64,000 nucleotides of DNA from assembly GCA_002382805.1 (NCBI GenBank), contig DGAD01000006.1, forward strand, positions 91,914 through 155,913, written 5' to 3'. Position 1 is the first letter of the stretch; every line of letters starts with the position of its first letter. Shown here one piece after another: positions 28,544-38,627 of this stretch. Made by a program: the position numbers and the translations under genes. The stretch is from Clostridiales bacterium UBA4039 (lineage in GTDB: Bacteria > Bacillota > Clostridia > Lachnospirales > Vallitaleaceae). Below the pieces are notes generated by a model. The model did not search any database. It was not told where the DNA came from and was given only the letters and a program-made list of their open reading frames with translations.

Positions 28544-29665
28544 TCAAATCTTTATTCTTTTTCCAACAATAAAGGGATAGCTTTTTTCTCCCATAAGCAC
28601 TTTACCTTCACCAACAATCACATCTTTATCCAATACAACATTTGTTAGCTGTGCATTATTAAGAACTTCTGTATTTTGCATGATAATACTATCCTTAATA
28701 ACTGCTCCTTGATTAACTTTAACACCTCTAAAGAGAACACTATTAATAACCGTTCCTTCAATAATGCATCCATCAGCTATGATTGAATTTTTCACTTCTG
28801 CTTCTTCATTATATTTTGCAGGCGTTTCATCTTTGACTTTTGTAAACACACGTCCATCATTCATAAATAATTCTTGACGAATATCGGGATTCAATAGTTC
28901 CATATTTGCCTTATAGAACATAGGGATCGAATGCATTGCTCTCCAATATCCATCAAAACGATATCCCTTGATTACCAGTTGATCCAGTTTTTTTATTAAA
29001 ATATCACGAACAAAATCATAATACCCTTGGGAGGCACTTTCTTCCAACAGATCTATCAAAAGTTCACGTCGAAGTATATATACACCCATTGAAGCCAATG
29101 TCCCCTTAGGTTTTGATTGCTTTTCATACATCTGGACTAATCGATTATCTTCGTCAAAGGCAACCATGCCCAAGTGTTTAAGTTCTTCTGGATCCAAATC
29201 ACTCATGTCTCTGTATAGAATTGTTATGTCCGCTCCACTATCGATATGTTCTTGAAGCATTTTATCATAGGTCATTTTATAAATACAATTGCCCGTCGTC
29301 ATTAAAACGAATTCATCATTACTTCGACGCAAGAATGTTGAATTATGATACAACCCATCTGCTGAGCCTTTATACCAACCTGAATGATCTCCTGATAAAT
29401 ATGGTGGGAACAAAAACAGACCGCCACGACGTCGATCAAGATCCCATTCTTTTCCCGATCCAATATGATCCATCAATGAGCGATAACTATATTGCGTTAG
29501 GACACCAACTTTATTTATTCCTGAATTAATCATATTCGACAGAACAAAGTCTATGGCCCGATACCGTCCTCCATATGGAATGGCCGAAACCGATCTCTTT
29601 GCTGCCAGTTCTTTTAGCTTTTCATTTTTTCCACCTGTGATAATAACTCCTATTGTGCTATTCAT
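28544..29665 (-). CDS. glgD: GlgD, regulatory glucose-1-phosphate adenylyltransferase subunit
   Basis: A 373-residue homologue of GlgC. The nucleotide-binding loop is altered ([16 protein letters not shown] instead of GGxGxRL), as usual for GlgD, which is mostly non-catalytic and forms a heterotetramer with GlgC. The start at 29665 has GGGGTATTGTTT upstream. It overlaps the end of glgC by eight bases, so the two subunits are translationally coupled in glycogen synthesis. Confidence 0.92.
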   Translation of the reverse strand: MNSTIGVIITGGKNEKLKELAAKRSVSAIPYGGRYRAIDFVLSNMINSGINKVGVLTQYSYRSLMDHIGSGKEWDLDRRRGGLFLFPPYLSGDHSGWYKGSADGLYHNSTFLRRSNDEFVLMTTGNCIYKMTYDKMLQEHIDSGADITILYRDMSDLDPEELKHLGMVAFDEDNRLVQMYEKQSKPKGTLASMGVYILRRELLIDLLEESASQGYYDFVRDILIKKLDQLVIKGYRFDGYWRAMHSIPMFYKANMELLNPDIRQELFMNDGRVFTKVKDETPAKYNEEAEVKNSIIADGCIIEGTVINSVLFRGVKVNQGAVIKDSIIMQNTEVLNNAQLTNVVLDKDVIVGEGKVLMGEKSYPFIVGKRIKI

Positions 29666-30941
29666 AAACAATACCCCCTTTTAAAACAGTCTCTCCTGAA
29701 GGTACTTCTAAATCTTTATAGTCTTGAGCTGTTACATGACGATCAATAACGACATTTTTACCGATTTTACATGCATCCGGTATGGTCGCACAATCTGCAA
29801 CAACTGTAATCCCGCTATTATATAAATCCGGCTTACAAATGTTAACGATATCTTCACCATAGCCTATCTCAACATCATTTCCTACCGTTACATTTTCGCT
29901 AATAATAGCTTTCTTTATTTTTGTGTTGGCTCCAATAGTCGTATTGGCCATAATAATCGAATCTTCCACAACACTTCCTGGGGCTATCTGTACTCCCGGC
30001 GAAATAACGGAATTAATCACTGTCCCATAAATCATACACCCTTCTGCAATAATGGACCGCTTAGCTATGCCTTCTGGTCCGATATAATTTGCGGGCATCA
30101 CTGGATTCACTGTAAAGATCTTCCAGCTTTGATCAAACAAATTAAAATCAGGTATTCTTTTGACAAGGTCCATATTCGATTCCCAATATGCCTGAATCGT
30201 TCCCACATCTTTCCAGTAACCGGAAAATTCATAAGAAAATAACCGTTTATTATCTTTTAACATTTTAGGAATGATATTTTTACCAAAATCATTGGACGAA
30301 TCAGGATCAGCTTCATCTGCAATCAAATAAGCTCTTAGAACTTCCCATGTGAAAATATAGACCCCCATTGAGGCCAGATTATTTTTAGGCTTTGCAGGCT
30401 TTTCTTCAAATTCATATACACTACCATCTTCGTTGGTATTCATAATTCCAAATCGGCTCGCTTCTTCGATCGGTACTTCAAAAACAGAAATCGTCGCATC
30501 TGCTTTGTTGCGCTTGTGAGCTGCCAGCATCATCGCATAATCCATTTTATAGATATGGTCTCCGGATAGAATAATGACATATTTCGGATTCATTTTGTCA
30601 ATATAGTGAATATTTTGATAGACTGCATTGGCTGTACCTGTAAACCATGCACTATTGTCACTTTTTTGATATGGTGACAAGATTGTTACTCCTCCTGAAA
30701 TTCGGTCCAAATCCCATGGTTTACCAATCCCTATGTGCGCATTTAATTCAAGTGGTTGATATTGTGTAAAGACACCTACTGTATCTATACCGGAATTAAC
30801 ACAGTTACTTAGGGGAAAGTCAATGATTCTATACTTCCCTCCATATGGAACCGATGGTTTTGCTGTCGTTGTTGTCAATACGCCGAGGCGACTTCCCTGG
30901 CCGCCTGCTAAGAGTAGGCCTACAATTTCTTTAGATACCAT
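29658..30941 (-). CDS. glgC: Glucose-1-phosphate adenylyltransferase (ADP-glucose pyrophosphorylase)
   Basis: A 427-residue catalytic subunit that makes ADP-glucose from glucose-1-phosphate and ATP, committing carbon to glycogen. Motifs are [14 protein letters not shown] at the N-terminus, [15 protein letters not shown], and the sugar-binding [19 protein letters not shown], followed by a left-handed beta-helix C-terminal domain. I set the start at the ATG at 30941, with GGGAG eight bases upstream; an upstream in-frame ATG at 30956 is possible. glgA, glgB and glgP are not in the window. Confidence 0.95.
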   Translation of the reverse strand: MVSKEIVGLLLAGGQGSRLGVLTTTTAKPSVPYGGKYRIIDFPLSNCVNSGIDTVGVFTQYQPLELNAHIGIGKPWDLDRISGGVTILSPYQKSDNSAWFTGTANAVYQNIHYIDKMNPKYVIILSGDHIYKMDYAMMLAAHKRNKADATISVFEVPIEEASRFGIMNTNEDGSVYEFEEKPAKPKNNLASMGVYIFTWEVLRAYLIADEADPDSSNDFGKNIIPKMLKDNKRLFSYEFSGYWKDVGTIQAYWESNMDLVKRIPDFNLFDQSWKIFTVNPVMPANYIGPEGIAKRSIIAEGCMIYGTVINSVISPGVQIAPGSVVEDSIIMANTTIGANTKIKKAIISENVTVGNDVEIGYGEDIVNICKPDLYNSGITVVADCATIPDACKIGKNVVIDRHVTAQDYKDLEVPSGETVLKGGIVYE

Positions 30942-31035
30942 AATTTCAACTCCCATCTTTAGTCATCTTATGTATATCTATATTTTATCACAAAACCCTT
31001 ATAAGCGCACAAAGAATCTACATTAATTCATCATC

Positions 31036-31920
31036 TTATTTACTTTCTCGAGGATTTCCACCCATAAATGCCACTGCAAGCATCCCCGGTCCGACATGCG
31101 ATGCGATTGTTGCTGACAGACATGTGAGAATAATCGGATTGCTTTTTTGGGTTTTTTTCAGTTCCTCGACTAGGTATTTTACATCTTCCGGTGCGTTCGC
31201 ATGACCAATAATAATGATTTCTTGTGAATCTTGTAGATGTTCTGATATTTTTTCCAATATGTATTTACACGCGCGTGTCTTACCTCGAACCTTTCCAAAG
31301 GTTTCGAGTTTTCCACTATAATCCATTGAAAGTAAAGGCTTCACGTTTAGCATTGTCCCTACATAGGCCATAGTTGCCGGAATTCTCCCGCCATTTTTTA
31401 AGTGAATCAAGTCATCGACAGCAAACCAATGATTTGCTCTGAGCTTTTCTTTTTCTAGATATTCAACTAACTCTTTCAAATTAGCATTGTCGTGTTCCAC
31501 TTTTTGAATAAGGCAATAGATTAACACTCCTAATCCAATTGAAGCTGCTACGGAATCAACTACCTTTATCTTAGTTTTTGGATACTCTTCCAAAAGCATA
31601 TTTTTTGCAAGTACTGCATTATTAAACGTTCCACTTAAACCTGAAGAAAGACCTAAGTATAATATTTCTTTGTCTTGTTTTGCCAAGCGTTCAAAGCATT
31701 CATAAAATGTCATGACATTAATCTGAGAAGTCTTTGGCATTGTCCCTTTTGCCATTTCCTCATAAAAAAAATCATGCGAAAACTTTTCGCCCAAATCATC
31801 TATATATTCTTGTCCAGAAACCATAACCGGCATTCCTAATACTTCAAGATTGTTTGAATGTTTTTTTACATATGACAAAGGTAGATCTGAGCTTGAGTCT
31901 GTTACTATCATTATCTGCAT
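31036..31920 (-). CDS. DegV family fatty-acid-binding protein
   Basis: A 294-residue DegV protein, which binds fatty acids and in Firmicutes (FakB) presents them to the FakA kinase. The N-terminal MIVTDSSSDLPLSY, the LGLSSGLSGTFNNA loop and the HVGPGMLAVAFMGG C-terminus are the family signatures. Its partner FakA is not nearby. It ends the minus-strand group with the MurF-like ligase (gap 15 bases). Confidence 0.9.
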   Translation of the reverse strand: MQIMIVTDSSSDLPLSYVKKHSNNLEVLGMPVMVSGQEYIDDLGEKFSHDFFYEEMAKGTMPKTSQINVMTFYECFERLAKQDKEILYLGLSSGLSGTFNNAVLAKNMLLEEYPKTKIKVVDSVAASIGLGVLIYCLIQKVEHDNANLKELVEYLEKEKLRANHWFAVDDLIHLKNGGRIPATMAYVGTMLNVKPLLSMDYSGKLETFGKVRGKTRACKYILEKISEHLQDSQEIIIIGHANAPEDVKYLVEELKKTQKSNPIILTCLSATIASHVGPGMLAVAFMGGNPRESK

Positions 31921-31935
31921 TATTTTTCCTCCACA

Positions 31936-33492
31936 CTATTCATCGAAATTATCCGGCAAATCATTTTCGATAAGAACGACATCGCCAGCTTGTACTAGCT
32001 CACGAATTTTATTAAACCCTTCATATACGCTTTGGCATATATGGACATGATCCATAGGGTATTGACTTTCTTGCAAGCCTTTGACAATTGCCTTTGTCTT
32101 GGTTTCCCCAATTAAAATAACCTCGTCACACACCGCTGCAATTTGTTGCCCAAAAACTGTGTGTAGTTCATTATCCATGGCACCTAACTCAATCATTCCA
32201 GGCGTCATAATAATATGGCGTCCCGTTTCAAACTGTGCCAATACATCCAAGGCACTTTTTGCTCCTGTCGGATTCGAGTTAAACGCATCATCTAAAATAT
32301 AGTAATCACCTTGCGTTTTTAATTCTAGTCTGTGTTCAACCGGCTTCAATTCTTTTATGGCCGCATATATTTTTTCATAGGGCACGTTAAGCTCCATCGA
32401 AATCGCGACAGCGCCTGCAATATTAAGCATGTTATGCTCTCCCAACAGTTTTGTTTGGAATCGATATCCCTGTTGGTTGATACTTACCTCAAATTCTGAA
32501 CCTGATGCATCTTGACGTATATGTTTAACCAAAACCTGATTACCATGTTCACTTCCATAGGTTACATATTGAACCTTTGAGTAGCGCTTTATCCCTTTTT
32601 GAACATTGGCATTATCGCCATTGACATAACAGATACCTTGGGGATACACGCTTTGTGCCAATTCAAACTTGGTATCAATTACTGTATCTACTGTTCCAAA
32701 CGTCTCCAAATGTTGGGGGCCTACCGCTGTAATTATACCATAATCCGGTTTGACTAATTGACAGATTTCTTCAATATCTCCTTTTTGCTTTGCTCCCATC
32801 TCAACCACAAAAACTTCATGTGAACGACGCAGCATATTACGAATGGTTAGAATTACTCCTAATGTCGTATTATAACTATGTGGAGTTATTAGCGTATTAT
32901 ATTCTTTTGATAATATTTTTTCCAAAATGAATTTGGTGCTTGTCTTTCCATAACTTCCTGTTATTCCTATAATCTTTAAATTTGGATGTTCTCTCAAACG
33001 TTTTTTAGCATCTGTATAATAATATTTTTTCATTGCATTTTCCCATGGAATCAAAAGTGTATTCGCTAACATCACAATAGGCATGCTCATAAAAAATATA
33101 AATATATACCCGATGCTTCCAAGTTCTAAAGTATATACTGTCCAAAGAAAAAATATATAGAGTATATTTTGTACAAACAACATGCGTTTAACACGCGCAG
33201 TCAAAACCAAAGGTTTTTTTACTTGATGCTTACGACGCATCGTATAGATCAGATAAATCCCCAATGCTCCTATAACTGCCAATCGATTATCAAAACCTGC
33301 CAAAACAAATACTATAATAATAAACAGGCTATTTTTAATTGATAATATTTTTTTGATGTTGTTACGTAAAAAGCGAAAGAAGCGTTGGTAGCGATAGGAA
33401 TTTAACTGGAACATATGTGTATAATATAAGCTACGTTTTACAAAATATGCCGTTCCTAGAATTAACAAAGCAATATAAATTACAGTATCCAT
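31936..33492 (-). CDS. Membrane-anchored MurF-like Mur ligase
   Basis: A protein of about 518 residues in two parts. The first 140 residues hold about four membrane segments. Residues about 165-515 form a Mur ligase: ATP loop GITGSYGKTSTKFIL, EMGAKQKGDIEE, a nucleotide and metal segment ending DDAFNSNPTGA (DDAYNANP in MurF) and a C-terminal ligase domain. It resembles UDP-MurNAc-tripeptide:D-Ala-D-Ala ligase, but ordinary MurF has no membrane region, so it is probably a specialised paralogue. The ATG at 33492 follows GGAGGTAAAA; an ATG at 33513 overlaps the upstream stop codon. It forms an operon with an alpha/beta hydrolase. Confidence 0.85.
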   Translation of the reverse strand: MDTVIYIALLILGTAYFVKRSLYYTHMFQLNSYRYQRFFRFLRNNIKKILSIKNSLFIIIVFVLAGFDNRLAVIGALGIYLIYTMRRKHQVKKPLVLTARVKRMLFVQNILYIFFLWTVYTLELGSIGYIFIFFMSMPIVMLANTLLIPWENAMKKYYYTDAKKRLREHPNLKIIGITGSYGKTSTKFILEKILSKEYNTLITPHSYNTTLGVILTIRNMLRRSHEVFVVEMGAKQKGDIEEICQLVKPDYGIITAVGPQHLETFGTVDTVIDTKFELAQSVYPQGICYVNGDNANVQKGIKRYSKVQYVTYGSEHGNQVLVKHIRQDASGSEFEVSINQQGYRFQTKLLGEHNMLNIAGAVAISMELNVPYEKIYAAIKELKPVEHRLELKTQGDYYILDDAFNSNPTGAKSALDVLAQFETGRHIIMTPGMIELGAMDNELHTVFGQQIAAVCDEVILIGETKTKAIVKGLQESQYPMDHVHICQSVYEGFNKIRELVQAGDVVLIENDLPDNFDE

Positions 33493-33512
33493 TTTTACCT
33501 CCATAGCACGCA

Positions 33513-34268
33513 TTATATAAATGCATCCAATACTTTTATAAATCGTTGCGCTTGTTCCAAAAACGCATAGTGTGTCCCACCTTCAAAGATAACTAATCCG
33601 GCATCTGCAAACTCTTTTTCCATAATCTTTCCATCATTAAGCGGTGTCGCCGTATCATTGTCTCCCCAAATAAGTAACGTTGGCACCTTGACGAGTTTAA
33701 ACTCATGTATCAAATTTTCATTAACCACTTTTGAGAGAATTTGTTTCATCGTTGGACTTGCCTGATTGTAATCTGCGGAACCCGCTTTATTTCTATAACG
33801 TTCCAGCATATTCGGGTACATTTTTTGAACCGGTTTAAGTTGGTATATACGCTTCATGAGTTTAAATGTATATACTTTAACATAGTATTTTAACGGACGT
33901 TTGTTGACTACACCTGCACTCCCTGTTAAAACCAATTTTTCAAAGGTATAAAATGTTGCCATTTTTATTAAGATGCGTCCTCCAAAGGAATGTCCAATAC
34001 CTATCGGTGTCTTTATACCCAAGAGCTCAAAAACATCACGCATTTGTTTGGCATATTCCATGGTACCCATAATCTCCTTGGGTTCTTTTGAACCGCCAAA
34101 TCCTGGTAGGTCAAAGGCAAACACACGATATTTTGTCTTAAAGTGTTCCACTATAAAATCAAACATCTCTTTGTTACATCCCCATCCATGAAAAATAACC
34201 AAGTCTTTTTCATGCTCTTCTCCCATCACCGTATATTCTATATTATATTTTTCCACTTTTTTTTTCAT
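33513..34268 (-). CDS. Alpha/beta hydrolase
   Basis: A 251-residue alpha/beta-fold enzyme. It shows the oxyanion HGWGCNKE, the nucleophile elbow GIGHSFGGR (Ser about residue 95), an acid in WGDNDTATP and the catalytic His in GGTHYAFLEQ. There is no signal peptide, so it is cytoplasmic. I chose the ATG at 34268, placed five bases after GGAGG; an ATG at 34280 would include that site. Its stop overlaps an ATG of the MurF-like gene, so they are coupled; the shared substrate is unknown. Confidence 0.88.
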   Translation of the reverse strand: MKKKVEKYNIEYTVMGEEHEKDLVIFHGWGCNKEMFDFIVEHFKTKYRVFAFDLPGFGGSKEPKEIMGTMEYAKQMRDVFELLGIKTPIGIGHSFGGRILIKMATFYTFEKLVLTGSAGVVNKRPLKYYVKVYTFKLMKRIYQLKPVQKMYPNMLERYRNKAGSADYNQASPTMKQILSKVVNENLIHEFKLVKVPTLLIWGDNDTATPLNDGKIMEKEFADAGLVIFEGGTHYAFLEQAQRFIKVLDAFI

Positions 34269-34433
34269 AACGGCCTCCATATGCCTTAGTAAAACATTTA
34301 AAAGGAATTATATCATATGTTTTTCATCACATCAATGTTTTCAATCTCAATAAAAGAGTGGAAATCTTCGCTTTACTTTGATAAAATATAAACTAGTCTA
34401 TAACGATATACCAAACGGAAAGTGGGTAACGCT

Positions 34434-35486
34434 ATGAAATCACTTACAATTGAAACCAATTTATCGCTAGAGTTTCTTTATAATCTGACCGGCATCGCTT
34501 ATTATTCCATTAATCAAAATGCTGACGAGACACTCTCAACCAAGCGTTTTGATCATTTTATCACCAGCTATGTCGAACAAATTTATCCCAAACTACCTAT
34601 TTTAGTCATCAACGATATCGAACTTTTTTTAAGAGATTTTTCTTGCTTTTATATTGTTTTGCTTGATGTGATTATTCACGAAAACTTATCACACCCTCTT
34701 GACCTCATTGGCTATCTTAAAAAATTCACCACACGTCAGTTGCTGGATTTATATATTGACCGCATTGATATTCCTGTATCCATCGAATCCGAAAGCGCTG
34801 CACTGGATCATCTTTTAGATGAGCTTACCAATCTTCGCCATGAATTTGGAATGGATAAAACACTCTATTACCAATTCAAAAAGTATCCTGACGGTGTTAT
34901 GGAACGTTTGATTTATTCCTTTGAATTTTTCTATACACACTTTTTTTCAAAAAACGAAGATCAATTAACACAACAGCTACAAAAGATTCAACCCAAGCAT
35001 CAACAACTATTGGATGAAAACCCGGATGATTTTATTAATGCCATCTTGTTTCAAAGCAAAGAGGCTTTGTCCAATGAGCATAGTTCCATCCGCATTTTTG
35101 TCGGTTATTTTTTTGGTGACAAAATCACCGTAGCCTATGGCAACCACAATGAAGTATATTTTTTCTATGGTGTTGATGCAGAAAAACAACTATACTCTGA
35201 CCATCATCAAGTGCACTATGAAGAATTAATCAAATCCCTTGCCGATGATACTCGCCGAAATCTTATTCGCTTTTTAATGCATGCCCCTCATTATAATAAG
35301 GAGATTTCAGACCACTTAGGAATTACAACAGCTACCATTAGCTATCACATTAGTCGGCTAGTTGATCTGGGAATTATTCACATGAAGTATCAAGAAGGTA
35401 AGCGTATATACTACCAAGTCGATGGTGAACGCTTTAATCAGTTGTTTGACGGATTAAAACGTTATCTCTACATTGATCCTTTTTAA
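34434..35486 (+). CDS. ArsR-type winged-helix regulator with long N-terminal domain
   Basis: A protein of about 350 residues. The last 90 residues are a clear ArsR-type winged helix: LADDTRRNLIRFLM, then NKEISDHLGITTATISYHIS (recognition helix) and the wing GKRIYYQVDGE. The first 260 residues are an uncharacterised domain seen in a group of clostridial ArsR-like regulators. No cysteine metal site is apparent. A GTG at 34422 is in frame, but I favour the ATG at 34434; neither has a strong Shine-Dalgarno. It is divergent from the hydrolase operon and convergent with the MutS-like genes. Confidence 0.8.
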   Translation: MKSLTIETNLSLEFLYNLTGIAYYSINQNADETLSTKRFDHFITSYVEQIYPKLPILVINDIELFLRDFSCFYIVLLDVIIHENLSHPLDLIGYLKKFTTRQLLDLYIDRIDIPVSIESESAALDHLLDELTNLRHEFGMDKTLYYQFKKYPDGVMERLIYSFEFFYTHFFSKNEDQLTQQLQKIQPKHQQLLDENPDDFINAILFQSKEALSNEHSSIRIFVGYFFGDKITVAYGNHNEVYFFYGVDAEKQLYSDHHQVHYEELIKSLADDTRRNLIRFLMHAPHYNKEISDHLGITTATISYHISRLVDLGIIHMKYQEGKRIYYQVDGERFNQLFDGLKRYLYIDPF

Positions 35487-35501
35487 ACCATGCAGACGCA
35501 A

Positions 35502-37055
35502 TTAATGGGGTATACGAATCAGCGTCTCATAATTCATCCCATATTTTTTAGCTATTTCTATACCATAACTTTTTCCAAGGGGTCGCCCGCGTTCAATAAC
35601 ATAGGGTGATTTATCCATATCTTTTCCCGCAATTAGGCTTTGAATACTCTTTTGAGGTATTTTTTTCTCCAGTGTTTCAACGAGTTCATGTAAATGCGTA
35701 TTGAATAAAACGAAGCTACCTCTTTGATAGATGGCTTGTAATATCTCTACTGAGATTTGCAAGCTTTCATGGTGGGATGTCCCTGAAAAAGACTCATTCA
35801 TAAAAAAGAAACTCGTTGAAGAACTCTGTTCAAACATTTCTTTAAAGCGGTTACATTCTTCACCTAACCGTCCATAATCCACCGTCTCTTTTTCTTCTCT
35901 TGGAAAGTGGACCTTCAACGCACTAACTAAAGGAAGCTCTATTTCTTTTGCCGCTACAAAAAATCCCAGTTGCCCCATCCATATACTTTGCATAATGCTT
36001 TGTGTCGTTGTCGTCTTGCCGCCTCGATTAGCTCCTGTCAATATATTAATCGGCTTATCTTTGGTTAACTCTATTGTGTTAAAAACCAGTTCATCTGGCT
36101 TAAGCATCATCGCCAAATGCAGATGATACAAATCCTTCGCTTTGTAATCTTGCCCCCACTGGGGCAATGTCATTATATAGCCTTGGTCGGTAATTTGTTG
36201 ATACATTGTTACTCCGACGCTATAATACGGCAAGTCCTCATGAAGAATACTAAGGACCTCAAGAATTTTACGGGTAAATTGATCGCAAAAACTAATCAGT
36301 TGAAGCATGGCCGGCTCAACAATTTTTTCCAAATTGTTAAGTGCTTCGGGTGGTGCAATCGTTTCCTTTGCAAAAATTTTTCGCGGAATCAGCATCACTT
36401 CTTTCATGCCTTTTACCGCATAATATTCCATTTTCTTATCAAAACGTCCATACCTAAACACTTCTTCACTGACATCTAATAAAATAGCTTCAATCGGTTG
36501 CAAGTATTCATCCAAATTCAAGCCGATTTTTATACTTTTAACACCAGCCGCTTGCGACTTAATCATTTCAACATCCCGAATAAACGCATCATAAATCCTG
36601 GAATCAACAATTTCTTGTAAAAGTTGATGATATTGCTTTAATCCTTGTGACTCGATAGTGGCCTGTTCAAACATATGCAAAATATCTTCCAGCGTTTTTC
36701 GAATCCCATCCACTTCTGTCACTCTTTTGATTAAGTTGTAAATAGTCGCCTCTTTTTCAAATGCAAATTTGCTTAATGTCATCTGATGGTAGGCATCTTG
36801 TCCGTATGAAAGCAGTTTATCAAACAGTAGCGGATTATTCACACAGTCTTTTAAGATACTCTGACGATATTTAATATCTTGGATTTCAATTGGGATTTCA
36901 TGAATTATTGTGTCTAAATTTTGCTTTTTCTCCCCTTGAAAAAAATCGACAAACCATTCAATCCCCATATCATCCATATCCTTTTTTGATAGGGTCATAG
37001 TTTTTTTACTTGAATCCTTACTCCATAACAAACTCATTAACGACTTATTCATCAT
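35502..37055 (-). CDS. MutS-like ATPase, second of pair
   Basis: A 517-residue protein with only the lever/core and ATPase regions of MutS; there is no N-terminal mismatch-recognition domain. Walker A is TGANRGGKTTTTQSI (about residue 335), the Walker B region is FFFMNESFSGTSHHES with Asn in the usual Asp position, and the switch is NTHLHELVE. The C-terminus has GRPLGKSYGIEIAKKYG, as in MutS. It lies six bases after a homologous gene. A role in nucleic acid remodelling is likely but unproven; mismatch repair is doubtful without the sensing domain. Confidence 0.85.
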   Translation of the reverse strand: MMNKSLMSLLWSKDSSKKTMTLSKKDMDDMGIEWFVDFFQGEKKQNLDTIIHEIPIEIQDIKYRQSILKDCVNNPLLFDKLLSYGQDAYHQMTLSKFAFEKEATIYNLIKRVTEVDGIRKTLEDILHMFEQATIESQGLKQYHQLLQEIVDSRIYDAFIRDVEMIKSQAAGVKSIKIGLNLDEYLQPIEAILLDVSEEVFRYGRFDKKMEYYAVKGMKEVMLIPRKIFAKETIAPPEALNNLEKIVEPAMLQLISFCDQFTRKILEVLSILHEDLPYYSVGVTMYQQITDQGYIMTLPQWGQDYKAKDLYHLHLAMMLKPDELVFNTIELTKDKPINILTGANRGGKTTTTQSIMQSIWMGQLGFFVAAKEIELPLVSALKVHFPREEKETVDYGRLGEECNRFKEMFEQSSSTSFFFMNESFSGTSHHESLQISVEILQAIYQRGSFVLFNTHLHELVETLEKKIPQKSIQSLIAGKDMDKSPYVIERGRPLGKSYGIEIAKKYGMNYETLIRIPH

Positions 37056-37061
37056 CCACCC

Positions 37062-38627
37062 CTACGACATATCTTTTATAAGTTGTTCATATGTTACCCC
37101 ATATTTAATAGCAATTTCCCTTGCATAGCTTTTTCCCATTGGCTCTTGTTCAATCATGACATAGGTACTGTCAACCTGTTCCATCTTTGTTGTCAAACTG
37201 ATTAAGTGATTTTTTAAGGTGCTCAACCCTTTATGCTCCAATTCCCCTAATACTTCTTCATATAATTCATGTAAGTGGGTATTAAAGATAAAAGGAATAC
37301 CTGCTTGCATCATTGCAACAACACCTTGTGTTGCAATACTTAAACTTTCTAGATGACTTGTTCCGGCAAAAGATTCATTCAAAAGCATAATCGAACGCGG
37401 TGTCACACGCTTAAAGCTTTCAACAAAAACTTCACATTCTCTTCCAAATTTCCCCTTATCGACAGACTCATTTTCTAACGCCGGAAAATGCGATTCTATC
37501 GTATCAACCAAACTAATCTTAGCGGACTTAGCCGGTACATACAACCCAAGCTGACCAAGGAGCTGTATTTGTCCAATACACTGTGTATAAGTTGTCTTTC
37601 CTCCGCGATTAGCCCCTGTTATCAGAAAAAACTTTCGCTCTTCGTTTAACTCAAAGCCATTTAAAACAATCGCACTCGGTGCAACTGTACCCTTTATGGC
37701 CAAATTAATATTATATCCATCCTCAAACGCTAAGCATGTCGCATTGGCCACAATTTCTGGTTTGGTAATCGGAAGCCCTTTTTCTTGTAATGTGTGAAAA
37801 AGCTTATAACTGGAGCTATAAAACGCAATTTCTTCATATAACCGCACAAACGGTTTTATATCAATACGCTCATAAGATTGTATAAATGCCTCCAATTTAG
37901 CTTTATGTTCACGTAAAGCATACTCAATTTCTTCCAAAATATTATAGTTCATTTTTTGTACTTTAAAAACAGGAACATAACTTGAAATACGCCGATCCAA
38001 AAAGGTCTGATCATCCGCTAAGACATCCGACACATGTCGAAAGGCTTTAGGGTATCGATATCGGTGATGATCAATCTGCGTTACCTGAGCAAATTTAGGG
38101 CGCATTCCTGATGTCATAGATACCGATAGCGTTGCCCCTTTAATCGAACTAAATATATAGTGTATCTCCTTTAGATCCCTTTTCATTGACTTATATTCAT
38201 CGGTACCTATATTCGCATACACACTATCGCATAGTTTTTTTAGCCCCGGTGATTCCAACCGATAGTATCGCAGTATCTGATCTAGCTGTTCTAAACTGTC
38301 AATTGCCTTTTCCATAATAATAAGCATATCAATAATACGATACAGATTAGATACTTTATATAGTTCTGAATGATACAAGGGTTTTAAATGATAAAAAGCT
38401 TCTAAGCTCTTCATCAACTCATCCAAGAGTCCTTCATTGCTCATAAAGTCCTTAAGAATAGCCTGACGATATTCAATCGTTTGAACATCCATACATAACG
38501 AATAAAGAATCTCATCATTTGTAAGAAGTTGTTGATAAACTTCTTCCAAATTGAGATTCTCAATAATTTTATGATGAATTTGATTTTTGACACTCGTATT
38601 TAGCCATAAAATACTGTTAAATTCCAT
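37062..38627 (-). CDS. MutS-like ATPase, first of pair
   Basis: A 521-residue paralogue of the following gene with the same two-part layout: an N-terminal helical core (with IEYRQAILKDFMSN, which recurs in the partner as KYRQSILKDCVNN) and a MutS-type ATPase domain. Walker A is TGANRGGKTTYTQCI, the Walker B region SIMLLNESFAGTSHLES again has Asn for Asp, and FNTHLHELYE is the switch. The shared repeats suggest duplication and a heterodimer, like MutS dimers. Its start overlaps the end of the B12-HTH gene by 11 bases. Confidence 0.85.
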   Translation of the reverse strand: MEFNSILWLNTSVKNQIHHKIIENLNLEEVYQQLLTNDEILYSLCMDVQTIEYRQAILKDFMSNEGLLDELMKSLEAFYHLKPLYHSELYKVSNLYRIIDMLIIMEKAIDSLEQLDQILRYYRLESPGLKKLCDSVYANIGTDEYKSMKRDLKEIHYIFSSIKGATLSVSMTSGMRPKFAQVTQIDHHRYRYPKAFRHVSDVLADDQTFLDRRISSYVPVFKVQKMNYNILEEIEYALREHKAKLEAFIQSYERIDIKPFVRLYEEIAFYSSSYKLFHTLQEKGLPITKPEIVANATCLAFEDGYNINLAIKGTVAPSAIVLNGFELNEERKFFLITGANRGGKTTYTQCIGQIQLLGQLGLYVPAKSAKISLVDTIESHFPALENESVDKGKFGRECEVFVESFKRVTPRSIMLLNESFAGTSHLESLSIATQGVVAMMQAGIPFIFNTHLHELYEEVLGELEHKGLSTLKNHLISLTTKMEQVDSTYVMIEQEPMGKSYAREIAIKYGVTYEQLIKDMS

